From: Pseudomonadota bacterium
Lineage (GTDB): Bacteria > Desulfobacterota > Binatia > Binatales > Binataceae
DNA length: 64,000 nucleotides
NCBI GenBank assembly: GCA_021325025.1
Contig: JAJPHZ010000001.1
Location: 45,580 to 109,579, forward strand
Reading direction: 5' to 3'
Shown: piece by piece, positions 18,097 to 27,388 of the stretch
Layout: each line of letters starts with the position of its first letter
Position numbering within the stretch: the stretch's first letter is position 1
Translations under genes and position numbers: made by a program
Notes under the pieces: model-generated
Database searches by the model: none
The model's input: the letters and a program-made list of their open reading frames with translations, nothing else
What the model was told of the DNA's origin: nothing

Positions 18097-19545
18097 ATGA
18101 AGGGCGAAACGGCGCGCGAAATCTCATTTGCTGCGTCGGCTTGCTCCGGTTCCGAGCCTGCAAGCCGCGTGCAGCGCATCCCGTATGCCTGGCTGTGCTG
18201 CCTCGCCCTGGTGGCGCTCATATTCAGGTGGCTTCCACTCCTGCTCGAACCCGGCTTGGGCTGGACGGCGGCGAACAACTCCGAGGCCTACCTCGACCTG
18301 ATGGAGGGCTATCGGCATGGATGCGGCTTCGCCGCCTGGACCGCCACCGGATGCGCGGCGCCCGAAACCAGCCGCACCCCCGGCTACCCGCTCCTGCTGG
18401 CGGCGCTGCCCTCCGTGCGCAGCGCGGTTGCGATGCAGGCCGTGCTGTGGTCGGCGCTGTGCCTGGCGGTGGGCATCTTCGCGTCGCGCCGCTGGGGCGC
18501 GGGCGCCGGGATTATCGCGTGCCTGCTGCTGGCTCTCGACGTCTCCTCCTTTGTTTACAGCAACAAAATAATGACTGAGGTGCCCTTTACGTTTTTGCTC
18601 ACCGCGGCGGTGATGGCGGAATTAAGGGCCCTGGAAGCGGCCCGCTCCGATCGGGGCGCGGGCGCTCTAATGCTTCTGGCCGGCCTGCTTTTCGCCTGCG
18701 CGATCGCGGTCCGCCCGATCGCCCAGATGGTCGTGCCGCTGGCCGCCCTGTTCGCAATTTTCGTGTGGCGCGGCAACTGGGGCTGGCGCCTGGGGATGGG
18801 GCTGCTCCTCGTTGCGCTGCCGGTCGTGCTGGTCGCGGGCTGGCGATACCGAAACCGCACCCAGGCCGGCATCGACACCTTTTCCACGGTGGGCGCGTTT
18901 AACCTCTACAATTTCCGCGCCGCCGGCACCATCGCCTATGCCACCGGCCAAAGCCTGCAGACCGTATGGCGGAGCTGGGATAAGGTGCCTGTGGAATCTT
19001 ACTCGCGCCGCGCCCTGGCCATCATCCGCCGCCATCCCTTCGCGTTTGCCTATATGACGGGCTGGAGCTTTGTTTACGTGGCGTTGGTTCCGGATCGATG
19101 GCCGCTGGCGCGTGTCCTCAGCCTGGAAAAGCAACCGAAGGTCCAGGATCCCGGCTCGCTCAGGATCGATGGCGCCGTCGAGGGAGTGGTGAATTCCCCG
19201 CTTCGCACGCTCGCCTCGATTTATCGCGACGAACTGGATTCCTCCCCGTTATTTACCGCGCTGATCATCGCGCAGTTGGCGATGACCGTCGTGGTCTGGT
19301 CGGGCGCGGCTTGCGCGGTCATCTCCGAGCTGCGCCGCTACCCGGCCTGGGACGCTCGCCTGCTGTTCATGGTGGCGGCTGCGCTGTGGCTGCTACTGCT
19401 CGCCGCGGGGCCCGAGGGCACCGACCGCTTCCGAATTCCGGCGCTGCCGTTCCTTGCCATCGTGTCGGGCCTTGGATGGTGCCGGGTCTGGGGTCGTTAC
19501 TTTGCGCATCCTGCGAATTTATCCTTGCGCAGGAAAGCGGCGTGA
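18097..19545 (+). CDS. GT39-like membrane glycosyltransferase
   Basis: A 482-residue polytopic protein with about nine to ten hydrophobic segments. It has the ETSRTPGYPLLLAALP motif typical of the GT39/ArnT-like superfamily (arginine and RTPGYP loop) and a SNKIMTEVPFTFLLTAAVM segment after the next helices. The family transfers sugars from polyprenyl-phosphate donors on the periplasmic face. It lies between a GT-C gene and a GT4 gene. Together with the predicted polyprenyl-phosphoryl-arabinose genes at 39660-43204, it is a candidate user of that donor, although this is inference. Confidence 0.78.
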   Translation: MKGETAREISFAASACSGSEPASRVQRIPYAWLCCLALVALIFRWLPLLLEPGLGWTAANNSEAYLDLMEGYRHGCGFAAWTATGCAAPETSRTPGYPLLLAALPSVRSAVAMQAVLWSALCLAVGIFASRRWGAGAGIIACLLLALDVSSFVYSNKIMTEVPFTFLLTAAVMAELRALEAARSDRGAGALMLLAGLLFACAIAVRPIAQMVVPLAALFAIFVWRGNWGWRLGMGLLLVALPVVLVAGWRYRNRTQAGIDTFSTVGAFNLYNFRAAGTIAYATGQSLQTVWRSWDKVPVESYSRRALAIIRRHPFAFAYMTGWSFVYVALVPDRWPLARVLSLEKQPKVQDPGSLRIDGAVEGVVNSPLRTLASIYRDELDSSPLFTALIIAQLAMTVVVWSGAACAVISELRRYPAWDARLLFMVAAALWLLLLAAGPEGTDRFRIPALPFLAIVSGLGWCRVWGRYFAHPANLSLRRKAA

Positions 19546-19561
19546 CGCGTCCGGTTTCCTG

Positions 19562-20719
19562 ATGCGTGTACTGCACATTGCCGCGGGCAACCTTTACGGA
19601 GGCGTGGAGACCCTGCTGGTCACGCTGGCCCGCTGCCGCGCCCTATGTCCAGCGATGGAGCCCGAATTCGCGCTCTGCTTTGAGGGCCGTCTGAGCAGCG
19701 AGCTGCGCGCGGCGGGAGTACCGGTTCACATGCTGGGCCAAACGCGCGTGCGTCGGCCCGATTCGATCTGGCGCGCGCGCCGGCGCCTGAGCGCGCTGCT
19801 GGTCGGGCGGGCTTTCGATGCGGCGATATGCCACATGGCCTGGCCGCAGGCGATCTTCGCTCCGGTGGTCCGCGCCGCCGCATTGCCGCTGGCGTTCTGG
19901 CTGCACGACGCCACCGGCGGCCGCCACTGGTTGGAGCGATGGGCACGCCGCACACGCCCCGACCTCGCTCTGTGCAACAGCCGCTTTACCGCAACGGGCT
20001 TGGACAATCTCTATCCCGGCGTGCCCAGTGAAATCATCTACTGCCCGGTGGCGCCCGGGCCGCCGTGCGGCAGCGGCGCGCGCGCCGGGCTGCGCGCCGA
20101 GTTGAACACCGCCGCCGACGCCGCCGTCATCGTGCAGGTCAGCCGCCTGGAAGAATGGAAGGGTCATCGCCTGCTGCTGCAAGCGCTGGGGCGGTTGCGC
20201 GAAGTGCCCGGCTGGACCTGTTGGATAGCGGGCGGAGCGCAACGCGCGCACGAAGCGCGATACCTGGAGAAGCTCAAGCTGCTCAGCTCCGAGCTTGGCA
20301 TCGGTGGCCGCGTGAGGTTTTTGGGCCAGCGCTCGGACGTGCCGCGCCTGCTGGCCGCAGCCGACATCTTCTGTCAGCCCAACAGCGGCCCGGAACCCTT
20401 CGGTATCGCGTTCATCGAGGCGCTGTACGCGGGATTGCCGGTGGTAAGCACCGCCATCGGCGGCGCGCTGGAAATCATCGACGATACCTGCGGGATACTG
20501 GTGAAGGCAGGCGACATTGACGGATTGGCCCGGGCGCTCGGCAAGCTGGTGGAAGACACCGGCGCGCGGCTGCAGTTGGCCGGATGCGCGCCCGGCCGCG
20601 CCCATGCTCTGTGCGAGCCCGCACACCAGCTAGCGCGGCTGGCTGCGGCACTGGAACAGAGATTTGCGCCTTCCGCCGCGCCGGCCGAAGTGCCCACGCG
20701 AAGTGTGTGTGCTCTGTGA
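19562..20719 (+). CDS. Glycosyltransferase family 4
   Basis: A 385-residue GT-B enzyme. It begins MRVLHIAAGNLYGGVETLLV, the nucleotide-binding-type start of GT4 proteins, contains VSRLEEWKGHRLLLQAL and ends with the donor-site region GPEPFGIAFIEALYAGLPVV. The ATG at 19562 lies 16 bases after the previous stop; the open frame reaching back to 19454 overlaps that gene and is not used. Its stop TGA overlaps the GTG start of the methyltransferase at 20716, indicating translational coupling. The sugar is unknown. Confidence 0.9.
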   Translation: MRVLHIAAGNLYGGVETLLVTLARCRALCPAMEPEFALCFEGRLSSELRAAGVPVHMLGQTRVRRPDSIWRARRRLSALLVGRAFDAAICHMAWPQAIFAPVVRAAALPLAFWLHDATGGRHWLERWARRTRPDLALCNSRFTATGLDNLYPGVPSEIIYCPVAPGPPCGSGARAGLRAELNTAADAAVIVQVSRLEEWKGHRLLLQALGRLREVPGWTCWIAGGAQRAHEARYLEKLKLLSSELGIGGRVRFLGQRSDVPRLLAAADIFCQPNSGPEPFGIAFIEALYAGLPVVSTAIGGALEIIDDTCGILVKAGDIDGLARALGKLVEDTGARLQLAGCAPGRAHALCEPAHQLARLAAALEQRFAPSAAPAEVPTRSVCAL

Positions 20720-21417
20720 GTGCGGCATTTACCGACGATGGGGCAGCCAAGGGCCGCGGTGAACTTGCGGATGCGAAGCTGCGGGCGGCCCAGAGCCGCG
20801 GTGCGAGCGATGGGGCCATCTATGCGATGGTGCAGCGAGAGATCGCAGCGCGACACTGCGGGGGCGGCACTATTATCGACGTCGGATGCGGCAGCGGGGG
20901 GCTCTTTGCCTTCGTGTCTCATCTATGCGACCGCTACGTCGGGGTCGATATTGCCCGCTACGACTTTTTTCCACCGCACGCCGAGTTCGTCGCGGCTAAT
21001 CTGGACAACGGCGCGATCCCGCTTCGCGATGCATGCGGACAACTCGTGGTTTCGCTCGAGACCATCGAACATCTTGAGAATCCACGCGCGTTTATTCGCG
21101 AACTGGTACGTTTGGCAGCGCCCGGCGGCTGGGTAGCCGTAACGACTCCAAATCAACTGAGTCTGTTGAGCAAGATGGGCTTGGTGCTTAAGAACCAATT
21201 TCCAGCCTTCCAGCAGGCGCCGGGACTCTATCCAGCACACCTGACGGCGTTGCTTGAAATCGATCTGGCAAGGATCGCGCGCGAGTGCAGCCTGACCGAT
21301 ATTGCAATCGCCTACAGCAACAGCGGCCGTATTCCGTCCACCGCGCGGCACTGGCCCGCGTTCTGCCGCGGACGCCCGTTCAGCGACAACATAATGATGG
21401 TGGCACGCAAAGGCTGA
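20716..21417 (+). CDS. Class I SAM-dependent methyltransferase
   Basis: A 233-residue Rossmann-fold methyltransferase. Motif I is IIDVGCGSGG (about residues 53-62), followed by YVGVDIARYDFF (acidic residue for the SAM ribose) and the ubiE/bioC-like LVVSLETIEHLENPRAFIREL. In a glycan locus it probably O-methylates a sugar of the repeat unit. The GTG start overlaps the stop of the upstream glycosyltransferase; the longer open frame from 20584 has unnatural composition and was trimmed. Confidence 0.85.
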   Translation: MSAAFTDDGAAKGRGELADAKLRAAQSRGASDGAIYAMVQREIAARHCGGGTIIDVGCGSGGLFAFVSHLCDRYVGVDIARYDFFPPHAEFVAANLDNGAIPLRDACGQLVVSLETIEHLENPRAFIRELVRLAAPGGWVAVTTPNQLSLLSKMGLVLKNQFPAFQQAPGLYPAHLTALLEIDLARIARECSLTDIAIAYSNSGRIPSTARHWPAFCRGRPFSDNIMMVARKG

Positions 21418-21426
21418 AGCCGGGTT

Positions 21427-22857
21427 TTGAGTACGAAATACGCATATCTTCCGCTCGATGACGGGGCCATCGCGTGGCCCGGGGTGGTGGTTCGGCCGCG
21501 GCTGCGCAGCCGGCCGCTGCTTGAGTTCTTCGTCGGTGCAGAGATCCTCTGCCAACTGGCTCTGCTGACGCCTGCACTGGCCGGTCTGCGGCTGGTCTGG
21601 CGCACGGCGCCCTTCGCACTCAGCCTGGCGCTGCTCGCCCTGCTGCCCGGGCGCGGGCGGCTCCATCCTGCTGCCAAGGCGGCCCTGTGCATCTTCGTGA
21701 TCCTCGCACTGGCGCTGCTCAATCCCGCCGGCGATACCTTGACGGCGCGCATCGCCCAGATCGCCATGTATGCGGCGATCCTGGCGCCGCTGTTCTGGGT
21801 CTCCCGCTTGCGTATCGACCGCGCCGTGATGCGCCGGGTGCTGCTCATCGTATGGGGATTCAACACCCTGAGTGCCGTTATGGGCGTGCTGCAAGGCTAC
21901 TACCCCGGCCGCTTTCAGCCCAACGTTTCCGCCGTGATCCTCGCCGGCGGCCCTTTCGTTGAGGGGCTCAAGTACCGCAATGGCGCCGGCGCGCTGGTGT
22001 TCCGCCCGATGGGCCTGAGCGACGTCCCCGGCGGCGCGGCGGGCGCCGGTCTTTACGCCGCGGTGTTGGGGATGGCGCTATTTGTCGGCGAGCGCCGGCT
22101 GTGGAAGCAGGCGCTGTTTGCTGCCAGCATGCTGCTGGGAACCGCGGCCATCTACCTGTGCCTGGTGCGCTCAACTCTGGTGATGCTGCTCTTGTCCATG
22201 CTCGTCTTCGCCCTTGTGATCGCCCTGCACAATCTAAAGACCATGACAGCGCGATATCGGTCCGCACGGCGGCGTGCGCGGATCAGGTTGGCGCCGCTGA
22301 TCGCGGCGATTGCGGCGGCCAGCCTGATTGGCTTTTCCACCGCCGTTTCGATCGGTGGCAGGAGCGTCGTCGAGCGATTCATTACGCTGGCGCCCGGAAA
22401 CGCCCGCCAGACCTTTCACCAAAGCCGCGGGCACTTTCTTGAGGAAACGCTCCAGACTTTGCTGCCGGAGTTTCCTCTGGGCGCAGGATTGGGTCGCTGG
22501 GGCATGATGAATTACTACTTCGGCGACAAATCGGACCCCGAAGAGCCGCTGTGGGCCGAAATCCAGTGGACCGCCTGGCTGTACGACGGGGGAATCCTCT
22601 TGATCCTCGCCTACACCGCCGCAATCGCACTAGCGCTCGGCGTGGCCTACCGGATTGCGCTTGACCCCGCCTACGGCGAGGTCGCGGTCTGGGGCGCGAT
22701 GATGGTGGCTTACGGTGTCAGCGTGCTCGCGCTGACCTTCGATTATGCGTTCTTCCAGAGTCAGGGAGGGATGGATTTCTGGCTGCTCAACGCGATGCTG
22801 TTTACCGTGGTTGCAAAGGACCGGCATCCCGCCCCGGTCGCGGTGCCTTACCGGTGA
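21427..22857 (+). CDS. Second O-antigen polymerase/ligase-like membrane protein
   Basis: A 476-residue membrane protein with about 11 hydrophobic segments. The central region (GPFVEGLKYRNGAGALVFRP, then GLSDVPGGAAGAGLYAAVLG) and the large loop before the last helices (HQSRGHFLEETLQTLLPEFP, then GAGLGRWGMMNYYFGD) match the pattern of Wzy/O-antigen-ligase proteins. It could polymerise a repeat unit on the periplasmic side. It is the second such protein in the locus, but lacks the TPR tail of the first. The start is TTG at 21427, 9 bases after the methyltransferase; its stop overlaps the next gene. Confidence 0.8.
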   Translation: MSTKYAYLPLDDGAIAWPGVVVRPRLRSRPLLEFFVGAEILCQLALLTPALAGLRLVWRTAPFALSLALLALLPGRGRLHPAAKAALCIFVILALALLNPAGDTLTARIAQIAMYAAILAPLFWVSRLRIDRAVMRRVLLIVWGFNTLSAVMGVLQGYYPGRFQPNVSAVILAGGPFVEGLKYRNGAGALVFRPMGLSDVPGGAAGAGLYAAVLGMALFVGERRLWKQALFAASMLLGTAAIYLCLVRSTLVMLLLSMLVFALVIALHNLKTMTARYRSARRRARIRLAPLIAAIAAASLIGFSTAVSIGGRSVVERFITLAPGNARQTFHQSRGHFLEETLQTLLPEFPLGAGLGRWGMMNYYFGDKSDPEEPLWAEIQWTAWLYDGGILLILAYTAAIALALGVAYRIALDPAYGEVAVWGAMMVAYGVSVLALTFDYAFFQSQGGMDFWLLNAMLFTVVAKDRHPAPVAVPYR

Positions 22858-23993
22858 GCACGTACCTGGTGGTGGCCGGCGACTTTGTCAAGACCGGCGG
22901 GATGGACCGCGCCAACTATGCGCTGGCGCGCTACCTGGCCAAAACAGGTCATGAAACCCATCTGGTGGCCTACCGCGTCGATAGCGAACTGGCCGCGATG
23001 CCGAACGTGGTGATCCATCGCGTCCCCAAGCTCGCCAACTCCTACCTCTTGGGCGAGCCTCTGCTGGACCGAGTCGGCCGGTGGTGGGCCTCGCGGATCG
23101 CAGGCGGCGGTGGACGCGTGATCGTCAATGGCGGCAACTGCAACTGGCCCGATGCCAACTGGGTGCATTATGTTCATGCCGCCTGGCGGCCGATTGACAC
23201 GGCGCAATCCTTATCCGGTTTGAAGATCAGGGTCAGGCATCGGTACGCGCTTGCCAGGGAGCGCCGCGCGATCGGCCGCGCGCGGCTGATAATCGTCAAC
23301 TCCAACTGCACCCGCCGCGACCTCGAACAACGGCTGGGCATCGACCCGCACCGCATCCGCACCGTGTATCTGGGAACCGACTCGGACGTTTTCCGGCCGC
23401 CCGCGCGGGCCGAGCGCGCCGCGCTGCGCGCCGAACTGGGATGGGGCAGCGGCCCGATGGTGGCGTTCGTCGGCGCGCTCGGCGATCGCCGCAAAGGCTT
23501 CGACGTGCTGTTCGAAGCCTGGTCGGCCCTGTGCCGGCAGGTTGAGGGATGGGACGCGAAGCTGGTCGTGATCGGCGCGGGCGCCGAGCTTGAGAGGTGG
23601 CGGCACCGGGCCAGGCAGAGCGGACTTGAGGGACGCATCGAGTTTATGGGCTTTCGCCGCGACGTGCCCAAACTGCTGCGCGCCTGCGACGCGCTGGTTG
23701 CGCCGGCGCGCTACGAGGCTTACGGGTTGGGCGTCCACGAGGCGCTGTGCTGCGGCTTGCCGGCCCTGGTCAGCGCGCACGCCGGGGTCGCCGAACGCTA
23801 CCCCGCCGCGCTCCGCCAGTTGCTGCTCCAAGATCCTGAAGATACGGACGACCTTGCACGGCGCCTCCTGGCATGGCACACCGGCCGCGTCTGTTGGCGA
23901 GAGCGTGTGGCGCCTTTCTCGTCGGAGCTGCGCCGTCATGGCTGGGACGATATGGCCCGCGACATGATGGGCGTTCTCAACGGCATAAAATGA
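22854..23993 (+). CDS. Glycosyltransferase family 4
   Basis: A 379-residue GT-B protein. It opens STYLVVAGDFVKTGGMDRAN, has an N-terminal acceptor domain with WVHYVHAAWRP, and a C-terminal donor domain with MVAFVGALGDRRKGFDVLFE and the acidic loop region APARYEAYGLGVHEALCCGL. The GTG start at 22854 overlaps the preceding stop, and the stop TGA overlaps the ATG of the next gene, so it is translationally coupled on both sides. Substrates are unknown. Confidence 0.88.
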   Translation: MSTYLVVAGDFVKTGGMDRANYALARYLAKTGHETHLVAYRVDSELAAMPNVVIHRVPKLANSYLLGEPLLDRVGRWWASRIAGGGGRVIVNGGNCNWPDANWVHYVHAAWRPIDTAQSLSGLKIRVRHRYALARERRAIGRARLIIVNSNCTRRDLEQRLGIDPHRIRTVYLGTDSDVFRPPARAERAALRAELGWGSGPMVAFVGALGDRRKGFDVLFEAWSALCRQVEGWDAKLVVIGAGAELERWRHRARQSGLEGRIEFMGFRRDVPKLLRACDALVAPARYEAYGLGVHEALCCGLPALVSAHAGVAERYPAALRQLLLQDPEDTDDLARRLLAWHTGRVCWRERVAPFSSELRRHGWDDMARDMMGVLNGIK

Positions 23994-25150
23994 AACCCCT
24001 GCGCATAGTTATGGCAATGATTGAACCTCCTTTACCCTTCGGCAGCGCGCCAGCAAGGTGGTATTACGTTTTATTGAAGGGGTTGGTTGAGCGGGGGCAC
24101 CGGGTCACCGCGGTGGCAGCTTGCAGTCGTTCGATCGATATGGAAAAGGCTGCACAGCTATTTACCCCTCCTCATTTCGACTTACGCTGCTATGCACATC
24201 CGACGCGTCGGGGCCTATTGGCCAAGCTCGAGACCCTCATGCGGCCATATTCCTACATGTTCAGCCCTGCGCTGCGCCAGGATCTCCAAAGTCAAATCGA
24301 TCAGGGGTTCGACGTGCTCCACCTCGAACAATTATGGTGTGGATGGCTCGCCCTGCACCATTGCAAGCGGGCGCTCGTTAATGTCCATCATCTAGCGATG
24401 ATCGATCTGGCCGAGATCCGTCCCCGTACCTTTGAGCACAAGTTGATGTTTCGCGCCGAACGCCGGCTGCTCTCGATGTTCAAATGGTTTCGGGCGTGCT
24501 CTCCGCGCCTTGGACCGCTGATTACAGAGATTAACCAGTCCGCGCTGACCGCCACCGTCCCCGTGGGGATCGACGCGAGTCTTTATCCTTATGTCGCAGA
24601 TAGAGGCCGTGTCGATCTACCAATCGTGACGCTGGTGGCCTCGATGGGTTGGTATCCTGGTTTATCCGCGGCAAAGCGGCTTCTCACGCGACTCTATCCA
24701 GCGATCAAGCGGCGCATCCCCGACACGCGTCTGGAAGTTGTGGGATGGTCGGCACGATCCGCGCTCGGCGAGTTCTCCAACTTGCCCGGCGTCAGTATTT
24801 ACGAAAATGTGCCTGATACGGTTCCGTATTTTCATCGCGCCGGTGTCTTCCTGTACGCACCCGCACGCGGCAGCGGCATGAAAGTCAAGGTGCTGGAGGC
24901 GATGGCGCTTGGGGCGCCGGTTGTAACAACCAGCGAGGGAGTGGAGGGCCTGAGCGCTACAGACGGTGTTCATGCAGGAATCGCGGACGATGACGAGGGG
25001 CTGGTGGAACGCACCGTCGCTCTGTTGTGCGATCGCGACCGCCAAAATCGCCAGCGTGCGGCCGCGCGCGAGCTGATCGAAACCTTCTGCAGCCCCAGCA
25101 GGACGGTTGAGATGATTGAACAGATCTACTCACGGATGCTCGCATCGTGA
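23990..25150 (+). CDS. Glycosyltransferase (GT4-like, sugar transferase)
   Basis: A 386-residue GT-B protein. The start MKPLRIVMAMIEPPLPFGSA and the C-terminal donor region with GSGMKVKVLEAMALGAPVVT, then TSEGVEGL are typical of GT4 enzymes that place a sugar on a growing chain. The start ATG lies in an ATGA overlap with the previous gene, and its own stop overlaps the GTG of the epimerase gene. Base composition is more AT-rich than the genes before 23900, marking a shift that continues to about 32300. Confidence 0.85.
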   Translation: MKPLRIVMAMIEPPLPFGSAPARWYYVLLKGLVERGHRVTAVAACSRSIDMEKAAQLFTPPHFDLRCYAHPTRRGLLAKLETLMRPYSYMFSPALRQDLQSQIDQGFDVLHLEQLWCGWLALHHCKRALVNVHHLAMIDLAEIRPRTFEHKLMFRAERRLLSMFKWFRACSPRLGPLITEINQSALTATVPVGIDASLYPYVADRGRVDLPIVTLVASMGWYPGLSAAKRLLTRLYPAIKRRIPDTRLEVVGWSARSALGEFSNLPGVSIYENVPDTVPYFHRAGVFLYAPARGSGMKVKVLEAMALGAPVVTTSEGVEGLSATDGVHAGIADDDEGLVERTVALLCDRDRQNRQRAAARELIETFCSPSRTVEMIEQIYSRMLAS

Positions 25151-26112
25151 GTGCCGCCGTTGAATCCGGGCGCTGGCTGGTGACCGGCGCCGCGGGTTTT
25201 CTTGGCTCTCACCTGGTTGACGAGCTGCTCGGTATGGGTGCGGAAGTACTCGCACTCGACAATCTCGCCTGGGGCGCGCCGCATAATGTCAATCGGCACG
25301 TGGGCAACCAATCGTTTCAATTCGTGCAAAGCGACATACGTGACCAGGCCGCGCTCGCCCAGGTAATGAAACGCTTCAGACCTCAATGCGTGGCACATCT
25401 TGCCGCACTCCATTACATACCGGCAGCGGTGGCCGACCCGGTGTCAACGGTCGGGATAAATGTATATGGAACCCAAGTGCTACTGTCAGCGGCACTAGCC
25501 TGCGCGGTTGACCGTATCTGGTTTGCCTCAACCGGAGATATTTATCCCTCCTCAGACCTACCGCACCGTGAGGATGATCCGCCCGGGCCGTTCGACATCT
25601 ATGGACTTACCAAGCTGCAGGGCGAGCAGTTGATGGCGTTGGCCGCGCGAACTCACCCCGAAAAGCACATCGTAGCGGGACGCCTGTTCAACCTTTACGG
25701 GCCGCGTGAAACCAATCCGCACGTTTTGCCTGAGATACTGCGTCAAATCGTCCAATGCCCCGGTTCTCCCTTGCGCCTGGGCAATCTCTGGCCTACGCGC
25801 GATCTCACTCCCGTGCGCGATGCGGCTCGCGCAATCGTAGCCACGGTTGCACACTCAGACCCCGGCCTTACAATCGTGAACATCGGCACCGGGCGGGCGT
25901 GGTCTATCTCTGAAGTGCTCGAACAACTCCGCGTTATAACTGGCAAGGAACTTCCGGTTGAATTGGACCCGTCCAGGGTTCGCCGTGTCGAGCGCCCGCA
26001 TTTGCAAGCCGACGTGCGCCGACTGCGAACTATGATCGGATGGACTCCACATTCCGACCTCGCGCGCGGACTTGCCGAACTCCTTCAAGCCCACAATTCA
26101 GGTGCTTTTTAG
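25147..26112 (+). CDS. NAD-dependent sugar epimerase/dehydratase
   Basis: A 321-residue extended short-chain dehydrogenase. The N-terminal nucleotide-binding motif is TGAAGFLGSHLVDELL (residues about 13-28). The catalytic pair is YGLTK (Tyr152 and Lys156) and the STGDIYPS segment stands for the usual Ser/Thr region. The C-terminal substrate domain includes GRLFNLYGPRE. It should interconvert a nucleotide-activated sugar, for example by 4-epimerisation or 4,6-dehydration; the exact substrate is not identifiable. It starts with GTG overlapping the upstream glycosyltransferase. A 90-base gap follows. Confidence 0.88.
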   Translation: MSAAVESGRWLVTGAAGFLGSHLVDELLGMGAEVLALDNLAWGAPHNVNRHVGNQSFQFVQSDIRDQAALAQVMKRFRPQCVAHLAALHYIPAAVADPVSTVGINVYGTQVLLSAALACAVDRIWFASTGDIYPSSDLPHREDDPPGPFDIYGLTKLQGEQLMALAARTHPEKHIVAGRLFNLYGPRETNPHVLPEILRQIVQCPGSPLRLGNLWPTRDLTPVRDAARAIVATVAHSDPGLTIVNIGTGRAWSISEVLEQLRVITGKELPVELDPSRVRRVERPHLQADVRRLRTMIGWTPHSDLARGLAELLQAHNSGAF

Positions 26113-26202
26113 ACAACAGCAGCGAAGGGCAGCGGCTCATTTAGGCCCGTATTTCCCAGCCGCGCGGCCCCTCATCGCGAAAAACCACAGAAATACTCTC
26201 CA

Positions 26203-27339
26203 ATGAAGGTGGGAATAAACGCCCGGATCCTTAATACGCCGAGCACGCGGGGCTGGAGCCGCTATGCGGTAAATCTGCTCAAAGAGCTATCAGGAATGGG
26301 TGTTGAGCTGGTGCTGTATTCCGATCGCCCGCTGCACCCATTCCATATCGATCAGTTGGATAATCGTTTCTGCCGCGTCATCGTGTCGCCCCCCATCCGC
26401 TATTTGCTCTGGGAGCAACTTTGGTTGCCGCGCCGGCTTTGCATTGATCACATTGACGTCTTTCACTCTCCGTTCAACTTTGGGCTTCCTCTCAAGGCGA
26501 CCTGTCCCCTCGTCCTCACCTTGCATGACGCCATAGATCAGGTTTTCTATGCACCACAGGTGCCTTTGCTTCAGAAGATCCGGCCCCGCAGTCTAACGAG
26601 TTGGCTGCATCTTTGGACGGCACGGACTGCGGCGAGTCGCATCATAACCGTAAGTGAGCACGCCAGACAGGACTTGATTGAGCATCTACATCTTCCGGCC
26701 GACAAGATCAGCGTCATCTATGAAGCTGCCGACCCGCGCTTCGTTCCGGACCTCAACCATGACGAATGTGAGCGGGTCCGCGCGAAGTATGGACTACCCG
26801 AACGCTACATCTTCTATCTCGGTGGTTGGGAGGTCCGCAAAAACGTTAGTCTCCTCCTCCGGGCGTTTGCCGCCGCCGACCTTGCTAACGTGTCACTGCT
26901 GCTCGCAGGCGGGCGGGCACACGAGATCGAGCAGTTTTCGCGGACCGCCGAAGAGCTCCGAATTCGCGATAAGACACTTCTGTTGGGATTGGTTGACGAC
27001 GCTGACCTTCCGGCTCTGTATAAGAATGCGCTTTGTTTCGTTTATCCCAGTCAATACGAAGGCTTTGGACTTCAGCTTTGCGAGGCCATGGCGACGGGAT
27101 GTCCGGTGTTTGCATCTTGCTCGACCGCTTTAACGGAGATCCTCGCCGAAGGAGGGGAACGGTTCAACCCTAACGATCCCGCGCCGCTGGCCAACCTGCT
27201 CGGCCGGATAGCCTGCGAAGCGGGCTACCGTGATCGGCTCGCCTTGCGTGCGCGCGCCCGGGGGCAGAAATTCTCATGGCGACGTGCGGCGTTGCAAACC
27301 CTGGAGGTGTACCGGGCAGCACTGGCAGAACATCAATGA
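26203..27339 (+). CDS. Glycosyltransferase family 4 (mannosyltransferase-like)
   Basis: A 378-residue GT-B enzyme beginning MKVGINARILNTPSTRGWSR, the pattern of the GT4 group that includes WbaZ/WbdA-like mannosyltransferases. Middle and C-terminal marks are LVLTLHDAIDQVFYAP, ITVSEHARQDLIEH, YIFYLGGWEVRKNVSLLLRA and YPSQYEGFGLQLCEAMATGC with the E-x7-E residues. It follows a 90-base gap, and its end is close to the FkbM gene. Mannose as donor is only a family-level guess. Confidence 0.88.
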   Translation: MKVGINARILNTPSTRGWSRYAVNLLKELSGMGVELVLYSDRPLHPFHIDQLDNRFCRVIVSPPIRYLLWEQLWLPRRLCIDHIDVFHSPFNFGLPLKATCPLVLTLHDAIDQVFYAPQVPLLQKIRPRSLTSWLHLWTARTAASRIITVSEHARQDLIEHLHLPADKISVIYEAADPRFVPDLNHDECERVRAKYGLPERYIFYLGGWEVRKNVSLLLRAFAAADLANVSLLLAGGRAHEIEQFSRTAEELRIRDKTLLLGLVDDADLPALYKNALCFVYPSQYEGFGLQLCEAMATGCPVFASCSTALTEILAEGGERFNPNDPAPLANLLGRIACEAGYRDRLALRARARGQKFSWRRAALQTLEVYRAALAEHQ

Positions 27340-27388
27340 CCGGTCATCTCTCGTACACAAGAACTTGCTTTTGCAGGTGAGCGTGGAG

